This document shows, in pieces, positions 1-8,000 of a stretch of 64,000 bases of DNA (the first letter of the stretch is position 1; every line of letters begins with the position of its first letter). Under the pieces are notes generated by a model that did no database searches, was not told the DNA's origin, and saw only the letters and a program-made list of their open reading frames with translations. Source of the DNA: Pseudomonas sp. FP453 (lineage in GTDB: Bacteria; Pseudomonadota; Gammaproteobacteria; Pseudomonadales; Pseudomonadaceae); the NCBI RefSeq assembly GCF_030687495.1, contig NZ_CP117435.1:4344501-4408500 (forward strand), read 5' to 3'. Both the position numbers and the translations under genes were made by a program.

Positions 1-605
1 CCGCCGCCCGCCTGGCGGCCGTTGCCGATGCCCAGCGCGAGCAGGTCGCCTTTCCAGTGGAAGCCCGGCCCTTCCAGCTCACCGTAAGCCGCCTTCAGTT
101 CACTGAAACGGGTCAAGCCGGTAAACAGGTAGGCGGCGCCACCGAGGACCTTCTTCAAGTCTTCGGAGGTGTTGGCCGTGACCTGGCTGCCGAAGCCGCC
201 GGTGGCCATGTTGAGGAAGATCTGCCCGCCGGCCTGGCCCAGGTCGATGGCCCTTGGCGGCACATCCAGCAGCGCCAGCGCCTGGGCCGGCTCCAGCGGC
301 ACGCCGGCGGCGCGGGCGAAGTCATTGGCGGTGCCCAGGGGCATCAGCACCAGGCTGGCGTCGGTCTTGGCGTGGGCCATCGCTTCGGCGACGTCACGCA
401 AGGTGCCGTCGCCACCGCCCGCGATCAAATGGGTGTAGCCCGCATCCAACGCCTCATGGACCAGGCGCTCGGCATCACCGCCCTCCCACGTGACCCGTAC
501 CGCCAGCTCCCAGCCCTGCTCACGCCGGGCCTGCACGGCCGCGCGTACGTCCTCGTTGAGGGCTTGCTTGCCGTGGAGGATCAACAGTGCCTTGGGGCTG
601 GTCAT
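1..605 (-). CDS. yegS: YegS/DAGK-type lipid kinase, C-terminus cut by window edge
   Basis: The reading frame opens at an ATG at 605 (MTSPKALLIL...) and runs off the left edge, leaving about 201 residues. It contains the diacylglycerol-kinase nucleotide-binding motif GGGDGT (in LIAGGGDGTLRD) and the following PLGTANDFAR segment, both hallmarks of the YegS/BmrU/DAGK catalytic domain. The family phosphorylates lipids such as phosphatidylglycerol or diacylglycerol at the membrane. YegS is normally about 300 residues, so roughly a third is missing beyond the window. The 92 bp between it and the upstream lipoprotein gene hold nothing recognisable. Family assignment is firm; the exact substrate cannot be read from sequence. 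Confidence 0.85.
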   Translation of the reverse strand, partial: MTSPKALLILHGKQALNEDVRAAVQARREQGWELAVRVTWEGGDAERLVHEALDAGYTHLIAGGGDGTLRDVAEAMAHAKTDASLVLMPLGTANDFARAAGVPLEPAQALALLDVPPRAIDLGQAGGQIFLNMATGGFGSQVTANTSEDLKKVLGGAAYLFTGLTRFSELKAAYGELEGPGFHWKGDLLALGIGNGRQAGG

Positions 606-697
606 AGCGGGCTTACTCCTGGTTGCAAAGGTGCATGAAGGATGTGGACCTTTGCTGGCGGGAAAAAAGCCATGGTGACGCAAATAAATTGCGCCGG

Positions 698-1249
698 TCA
701 GAAATTATCCATCGCGTTGCACATCGGGACCTTGCTCACCGGCGTCGGCTCGATGCGCTGCCATTGCTTGCCGTCCACCGGCAACTCGTCGAGCAGGAAC
801 GAACAATCCGCCGACATCGACGCCTGCACCAAGTAGTCGCGCCCGGGCTTGGGCACGAACGTCATGGTCTTGGCGCACTGGCGAGGGTATTGCAGCCGGC
901 CCAGGTAGTGGAATGCGATGGGCTTGTTGGCCGGCACCACCAGCTCCGACGTGACCGCGCCCGCCCACGAATAGACGGGGCCGGGCATGCCGAGGCTGGC
1001 GCCGTTGTGATCCGGGAAACCGGCTTTGACCGAGGCCATCACCCCGGCGCCGGGCACGCTCCAGTCCAGGCAATCACGCCCCGGCACCGCACGCACCAGG
1101 CCGTCGGTGACCAGGCGCACGCGGGCGGTCTCGCCACTTTGCGGCGGCACGTAGCCGGTGGACAGCGAACGGATGTTCGCCACCTGGCCGCAACCGCCGA
1201 GCGCCAACAGCAGCACGGCGGGGATAACAGGTAACAGTCTCATCTGCAT
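698..1249 (-). CDS. Putative lipoprotein, unknown function (183 aa)
   Basis: The predicted protein begins with a short lipoprotein signal (hydrophobic PVIPAVLLLALGGC) with the acylated Cys near residue 20. The rest is globular, about 160 residues, with several scattered cysteines (GRDCLDW, RQCAK, SADCSFL, MCNAMD) that could form disulfides in the periplasm. A start two codons downstream (MRLLP...) is equally possible. I do not recognise the domain. It is the last of three consecutive lipoprotein genes downstream of the two-partner secretion locus but is separated from the next by a large inverted repeat at 1271-1373, so it is probably transcribed separately or attenuated. Confidence 0.7.
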   Translation of the reverse strand: MQMRLLPVIPAVLLLALGGCGQVANIRSLSTGYVPPQSGETARVRLVTDGLVRAVPGRDCLDWSVPGAGVMASVKAGFPDHNGASLGMPGPVYSWAGAVTSELVVPANKPIAFHYLGRLQYPRQCAKTMTFVPKPGRDYLVQASMSADCSFLLDELPVDGKQWQRIEPTPVSKVPMCNAMDNF

Positions 1250-1270
1250 AAGTACTCCATGGAAACGCTG

Positions 1271-1373
1271 AACCTGTGGCGAGGGAGCTTGCTCCCGCTG
1301 GGCTGCGCAGCAGACCCAAAAAGCATGGGAGCGCTTCGCACTCCAGCGGGAGCAAGCTCCCTCGCCACAGGTT
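1271..1373. repeat. REP-type long inverted repeat (GTGGCGAGGGAGC family)
   Basis: Two 31-nt arms at 1271-1301 and 1343-1373 are exact reverse complements (AACCTGTGGCGAGGGAGCTT... and its inverse), separated by about 41 nt. This is a REP doublet of the family containing GTGGCGAGGGAGCTTGCTCCC, known from P. fluorescens-group intergenic regions. It differs in sequence from the GTGGGAGC-type doublets found elsewhere in this window. It lies between two lipoprotein genes and may stabilise or terminate transcripts. Confidence 0.9.
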
Positions 1374-1399
1374 GAGTGTTCATCCTTAACGGACAGGCG

Positions 1400-1726
1400 T
1401 CAGGGCTGGCGGCAGTTCTGGTTGACCGACAAGTTCGGCGCCGGCTCATAGCTCACGCGCTGCAAGCCATCGGCGCCCTGGAACAGGAAGTACTTGGCGC
1501 GGCAGTCCTTGAACATCGGCGAATACCCCTCGGCCCGGAAGCCCTGGCCATCGACCTGCTTGGTCACGGTGTTGTTGCGGCTGACCACGGCCAGCACCTT
1601 CTGGTAGCTGTCACCCATGTTCACCCCGGGCTCGCCGGTGATGGCCGCCGACGAGGCGCAACCGCCCAGGGTGATTGCCGCCAGCACCAGTGCAGCGCCG
1701 TACAGTCCATTGCGTAAAGTGTTCAT
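1400..1726 (-). CDS. Putative lipoprotein, unknown function (108 aa)
   Basis: The N-terminus is a clear lipoprotein signal ending in the lipobox ITLGGC with Cys at about residue 23, followed by a mature part of about 85 residues. Two further cysteines (FKDCRAK and NQNCRQP) may pair in the periplasm. The mature sequence GDSYQKVLAVV...VTKQVDGQGFRAEGYSP suggests a small folded domain, but I cannot assign a family. It sits 24 bp downstream of the lipoprotein gene abutting the haemagglutinin gene and could belong to the same transcript. An accessory or immunity role is only inference from position. Confidence 0.7.
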   Translation of the reverse strand: MNTLRNGLYGAALVLAAITLGGCASSAAITGEPGVNMGDSYQKVLAVVSRNNTVTKQVDGQGFRAEGYSPMFKDCRAKYFLFQGADGLQRVSYEPAPNLSVNQNCRQP

Positions 1727-1750
1727 TGCGTGTGTCCTTTGGGTGAGGGA

Positions 1751-2062
1751 TTAACGGCGGCCGTCACAGACCGGCGACTCACCGATACGGCCGAGCTTGC
1801 ACAGGTCCATATTGTCTTTACGCGTGAAGCCTGCGTCCTTCATGCAGTAGAAGCGCGTCAGCACCACATCGATCGGCGAGTTGTCTCCCGTTCCCGCCAA
1901 GTTGGTGTAACCGCAGGCGCGCATTGCACTCTTGACGCCCTCTAAAGAGACTCCGCTTTTTTGCCACTCGGTGAAATCCGGAGGCGGCGGTTGAAAGCCC
2001 CTTCCTGTACAGCCGAGCAATAGGAAAACGCAAACACTCGACAGCAAACTGCTCCTGAACAT
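1751..2062 (-). CDS. Small lipoprotein downstream of TpsA; candidate immunity protein
   Basis: The ORF can start at 2077, overlapping the tpsA stop as ATGA, or at the ATG at 2062. The second has a good ribosome binding site (AGGAAGG a few bases upstream), which itself lies over the tpsA stop region, so I chose it (103 aa). The start MFRSSLLSSVCVFLLLGC is a lipoprotein signal with the acylated Cys at about residue 18. The mature part has the pattern W-x-K-x-G, then a CGY, then FYCMKDAGF, which resembles small proteobacterial lipoproteins with paired Cys residues. Its position directly after a large exoprotein is that of cdiI-type immunity genes. Periplasmic lipoproteins are also typical immunity partners of phospholipase effectors. 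The immunity role is inference. Confidence 0.7.
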   Translation of the reverse strand: MFRSSLLSSVCVFLLLGCTGRGFQPPPPDFTEWQKSGVSLEGVKSAMRACGYTNLAGTGDNSPIDVVLTRFYCMKDAGFTRKDNMDLCKLGRIGESPVCDGRR

Positions 2063-2073
2063 GACGCCCTTCC

Positions 2074-5000
2074 TCATTGTTTGACGCGCATGAAATGTGA
2101 CATGCCATCGGGTGAGTCCATCCAGAATGGCCGGCAGTTATCCCCGCCCTTGCCATAGCAGTTATGCACGGTTTTATCGCCGCCCAGCACTTTCAGCCAC
2201 TCCCACAGGCGGACGCTGCCATCTGGAATCGTACCGCCAGTCCCGGCGTTGAAACCTACGCCCGGTGTCCGCGCAACGGGGTCGAAATTGTGGTTCTGGT
2301 ACTGCAGCGCCATCGCCTCGCGCTGTGCTTCAAAACTGAGCGATGAACGGTCCTGCAAGACCCCCAGCAGCGAATCGGCCTTTTGCACGCTGTAGGCCGC
2401 GCCGAAGAAGTTCATCGACGTGCCGCCCAGCACACCCACGTTTGCCGGATCACGCGCCAACGACTCCATCGCACTGCCCGTGGTCAACGTGCCACGGCTG
2501 TGACCATCGATGTGTAGCCCGCTTTGACCAAACTGGACCATATAGTCCTTGGTCTGCACGGCTGCGTTGGACAAGCCCCAGAAATCATTTTCGAAATTCT
2601 TCTGATAGGCCGCGATCATCAACTCGGACGTGAAGTTGTTGGCTTTCTCGAAGTGGATCAAATACTGCGGCCCGGTATCGGCACTGCTGTGTTGTTCGGC
2701 ATATTTGGCCGCACCGTCGATGTCGTTGAAAATACCGTTGTTGGCAATGTGTACCTTGCCATCCGGCCCAGGCTTGAGGTTGCGCTTTTCTTCGTCGTTC
2801 AATTCCCGGCGCTGAACGTTGCCCTTTTCATCGAGCATCGCCTTGCCATCTTTGTCTTTCAACACCTCATACACCCGCGCCTTCTCAAGGAAGATCTTGC
2901 GATACGCCTCATCCGCCAGCATCGACACCTGGTTGTAGAACTCACGCTTGATCTCTTGCTCAGCCTCGACCTTGCGCCCCATCTCCGCCACGTCCAGGCG
3001 CTCCACGGCAACGTGGGCAGCCTCGGTATTGCGGTTGAGGTTGGCAATCGTCTGGTCAACCGTCATCCCGGCGACCACGCGCTGGCGCTCGGCATTGGTG
3101 ATCACCAGGGTGCCGGCGCTGATGGCGCTGCGGGTATCGCTGTCGGCGGAGTCGGAATCCGAACCGTTGGCGAGGCTGTTGGCGAGCAGCGCCTTGGCCG
3201 TGCCGAGCTTGCCGTCGAGCATGTCCGAACTGAGCTCCACCCCGGAAGTCTTGACGCTCGCTTCGGAGGTGTTGTGGATGTCGGCCACGGTCAGCGTGCC
3301 GGTGGTCAGGCTGTTCTTGCCGTCGGCGATGGCCTTGTCGGTGCTGGAAATCACGCCGCCCTTGAGGTCGGTGTTGCCGCGCACGTTGAGGTCGAAACCG
3401 CCGTCGCCGGCGCGAATCCCCGATTGCTCGATGACGCTGGCAAAGTTGGACTTCTGCTTGGTGTTGCTGGAGCTGAAGCTGGCCGTTGCAGCGCCGGCGC
3501 AGACCGGCGGGATGCAGATGCTGATGCCGGCACTCATGCTCTTCTGCTCGGAGGCAAATGTGCTGGTGTCTTGCAGGCTCTCGATATTCAAGTCGCCGCC
3601 GACGTCGGCCTTGACCTTGTCAGCCGAGACCACCGCGCCGCGCAAGGTGGTGTCCTTGCCGGACACCAAGGTTGCCTGATTGCCCGCCGTCACATGGGTA
3701 TTGCTCCAGACCAGGTCATTGCCATCGGCATTGCCGCGGCTTTGGGACGCCGAAGCGTTGAAGCTCAGGCCGTTCTTCTCGCTGCCAAAGGAGATGCCGA
3801 TCCCCAGGCTGCCGTTCACGCTTTTGTTCGTGCTGTGTTGCTCGATGGTGTTCTCAGCACCCGCCAGCAGGATATTGCCGTCGGCCTTGAGCAACGCATC
3901 GTTGCCGGCAGTGATCTGGCTGCCCTGCACCGTCAGGTCGTTATTGCGCTTGCCGCCGGTGGCCACAATCGACACATCGTGCCCTGCCGCCACGGTCGAG
4001 CCGGCCGCCGTGTTGGAGGTCTGCTCGCTTTTGTTCTCGCTCTTGTTCATACCCAGGGCGATGCTCAAGTTGATCCCGCCCGCCGCTGCCGGGTCGGCCA
4101 TCACTTGGGTATGTGCTTCGGTGCCGGCCCAAAAGGTGTTCAGCGCGGCCAGGGTTTTCATGCGTTTGTCGTCGGTGCGCTCGGCGGCCTTGTTCATGCG
4201 CTGGCCGGTTTGCACGGCGTTGACGATCGGGTTGGTCAGGGTCAGGCTCACGCCGGTCTGCTTGAAGCGCTGCTCCTGCTGCTGCGCGGCAAGGTTGCGC
4301 GCTTCGAGGATATTCACCTCGGACGCCTCGATCGACACATCGCCCTTGGGCGCGCTGACATTGCTGCCGACTTGGCGGTATTCGCCACCGGAGCTGATCA
4401 GCACATTGCCATCGGTGGAACCCACACTGCTGGCGGCGGCCGTGGTCTGCTGGCTGCTGTCCTTGTTGGTCTGTTGCTGCGAGCCGATGGTGACGGCAAT
4501 CGCGCCGCCGCTGAACATGCCGCTGGTCTTCACGTCCTTGGTGTGTTTTTCGTCGAGGGTCTCGGTGGCCGCCAACACCTTGATGTCATTGCCCGCCACC
4601 AGCGCCGTGCCCGAGGTCGAGACCACGTTGCTGCCGGTAATGGTGATGTTGTTGCCGGCCTGCATCACCGCCTGCTCGCCGCTGAAGGTCGAGCCTTGCG
4701 CGGTGGTCTGGGCCACCGTGTCACGGGTGGTGGTGGTCTTGCTGGAGAACATGCCGTTGCTGCCCTTGACCTTGTGCGCCTCATCCGCCGTGCTGAAGCG
4801 CTCGCTGGCTTCGACGTTGATATCGCGGTTGGCGCTGACGGACACGGCACCGGCGTCACTGTTGACCAGCGCGCCGCGTGCCTGCACGTCACGCCCGGCG
4901 CCCAGGCGGATATCGCCCGTGGCTTGTACCGAGCTGCCGACTTCGCTGCGCCCGGCTTCCTTGCGCCAGTTGTCGCCGTCCCATTGGTTGGCCTGGGTGA

Positions 5001-8000
5001 AGGACTCGTTCACCGTGCTCAAGGTGATGTCGTTGCCCGCCACCAGCGCCGTCTTGCCGCCGACGCCGGTGTTGCTGACCTGGGCCGCTTGCAGGTTGAT
5101 GTTGTTGCCGGCGGTGGCAATCAGGTTGGCCGCCGGTGCCGACACATACAGCCCTGCTACACGCGACAAGGCGGTGCGGGTGCCCTGCGCGCTTTCGCTG
5201 TCGGTGGTGATCGAACGCACATTGATGTCGTTGCCGGCACTCAGCGCCAGGCGACTGTTGGCGCTGATCAGGCCGCCGATGTTGTTCAGGTCCTGGCTGG
5301 CATTCAACGACACGTCGTTGCCCTGGATGCGCCCGCCGAGGTTGTTGAGGTTCTGCACACTGACGTTCACGCCATCGCGCCCGGAAAGACTGCCGCTGTT
5401 GACCAGGTCACCGCGCACGTCGAGGTTCAAGGTGCGCCCGGCCATCAGCGCGCCGGAGCCGTCGATATCACCCTCACGCACCCGCACGTACACCTGCGGC
5501 ACCAGCACCTTGCGCACTTCGCCGCTGGCCAGGGTCACGTCCTTGGACACCAGCCACACGATATCGCTGGTCAGCTGCGCCATTTGCGCGGCGGTCAGCG
5601 CCACGCCCGGGATCAGCTTCCACTGATCGGCCAGGGTCACCGCGCTGTCGATCATGCCGCGGTACTGCGCTTCGTCACTCGCATAGCCGTCGACAAAACG
5701 GCGCCCGGTGAGTTGGGCGACTTGTTCGCGGATCAGCTTCTGCTCGTAGAAGCCATCGCCGAGGCGCTGTTGGGTGCCAGCCGGGTCGAGGTTCAGGCGT
5801 TCGAGCATGTAGTCCGAGGACAGCCACTTGCCGTAGTTGGCGAAGCGCGGGTCGGTCTCCACCAGGTAACCGGCGGTGCTGTTGGGGTTGATCTGGTACA
5901 GGCTGCTGTTGGGCAGGTCCGGGTTGAAGCCACCGGTACGGATCTGCTCTACCGCGCCGCCGGCGTTCTGCTGGGTCAGCGCTTGCACTTCGCTGATCGG
6001 GGTCACCGCATAGGTACGCCCGGCACCGGCCAGGTCACCCGTGCCGGCCGCGCTGTCGGTGACCTTGGCCAAGACCAGCGCGCCCACCTGGGTGCCCGTG
6101 CCGTTGATCGCCGCGTACTCGGTAAACACCGTCGGTTTCAGCGAGATCTGCTCGATCAACGGCGCCGGGGTATACGCCGTGACGTTAAGGCCCTGGCGGT
6201 CACGGCCTTTGCGCTGGATACGGTAGTAGCTGGCCAACGTGCCGCTGTCGGTGGTGACCTTCTGCCCAGTCAGTTCGGTGTTGATCACCGTGCCGACGCT
6301 GGCATTCAGCGCCTGGCCGGCGATGATCCGGCTCTTGTCGTTGAACACCTGGTCGGCAATCAGGTTGATGTTGCCACCGGCAAGGATCTGCGCCGGGTCC
6401 GAGGCGACGATCTGCGTCTCGGTGACGGTGCGGTTGTAGTCGTAGCGGAGCCAGCGCGTGCCGTAGCCTTCCGGTGTCACCAGGTGCAGGACTTCGTCGT
6501 TGTACAGCGAGATCTGCCCCGGCAGGTAGCGGTTGGTCGAGCCCGACAGCAGGTATTCCTGCAAGGCCTGGGTGGACACCTGCACCTGCTGGGTGGCGAA
6601 GTGTTCGTTGGTGTTGTTGATCTGCTTGGCGTTGACGCTGAGGCTGCCCAGCGCTTCGACGGTGGCGCTGGCGTTGTTCAACACCTGCGCCTGGCCCGTG
6701 GCCTGGTCATTGGCATCCAGGGCGCCGCCGATCAGCAGGTTGCCGGTGCTGAAGATCAAGCCGTGCTCACGGTTGTTGATGACCTGCGCGCCGATATCCA
6801 GGCGGTTGCGTGCGGCAATCGTCGCCGCCGATGCGCCTTCGACGGTGTTGTTCAGGGTGCCGGCGGAGATGCCGAGCAGATCGCCATAGATGCGCCCGGT
6901 GCCGAGGTTGTTCAGGGTCGCGGTGGTCAGGCGCGTGGCCTCGCCGTCGATCAGCCCACGGTTGTCCAGTTGTGTGGCCGCGCTGACCTGCACCTTCGGC
7001 GCACTGATCACACCGCTGGCGGTGTTGTCGACAACGTTGGCGTCGAGGCGCAGCAGGTTGCCGGCCTGGAGCGCGCCCTGGTTGGTCAGGCGCCCGCTGG
7101 TGGCCAGCGACACGTTGCCATTGGCCTGGAACAGGCCGTTGTTGACGAAGTCCTGGGTCAGGCGGAAGGTCAGGTCACCCAGGCTGAGAACCTTGCCGTT
7201 GCCGCCGTAGCTGGCGCTGTCGAGCAGCAGCGATTGCCCGGCGATCAGGGTGCCCGCGCCGTTATTGATAGCCTGGCGTTTTTGCGCGAGGTCACGATCG
7301 GCCACGGTCAGCGTGCTGCCAGCCGAGATGATCCCTTGTTCGTTGTCCAGGGTGCCGCTGCCGGTAACGCTCAGCGTCGTGTCGGCGACGATCGAACCGC
7401 CACGGTTGCTGACGCTGTCCGCATCCATCGCGACGGACTGGCCCTTGATACCCTGGTTGGCGCCCTGGGTGCTGCTGTTATCCACACTGGCAGCGGTCAA
7501 CAGCAGGTGCCCGTCGGCGCGCAACAGACCGGCCTGGTTGCTCAGGTGCTGGGCGTTGACGTCCAGGGTGGCGGCGCTGCCGATAAAACCCTGGTCGTTG
7601 AGCAACTGGCCCGCACGCACGCTGACGTCGCGCTGGCCGAGGATGCCACCGGTGCTGCCGGAGTTGCGGTTGCTCAGCTGTTGGCCGTGGGTGTCGATCT
7701 TCAGGCTCGACTTGGCCTGCACGATGCCGCCGTCGTTGTTCAGCACGCCGCTGTCGACGGTCAGGGTATCGCTGGCATTCAGGGTGCCCTGGGCGTTGTT
7801 CAATTGCTGGCCCTGGGTGTTGAGCAACAACTGCGCGCCGGTGATCACCCCGCTGCTGTTGCTCAAGCCTTGGGCGTTGACGGTCAAGGCCTTCGCGGCT
7901 TCCAGACGACCGCCGGTGTTGTCGAGCGCCGTTGCGTCGCTGTTGAGCAGCAGGTCGCCCGCGACCGAACCGAGGGTCCCGCCCTGATTCAGGACGCTGC

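Noticed and set aside
2074..2700. CDI-type VENN/pretoxin plus nuclease toxin at the TpsA C-terminus
   Set aside because: No VENN motif or recognisable nuclease active site was seen; the serine-hydrolase-type motifs explain the region better.
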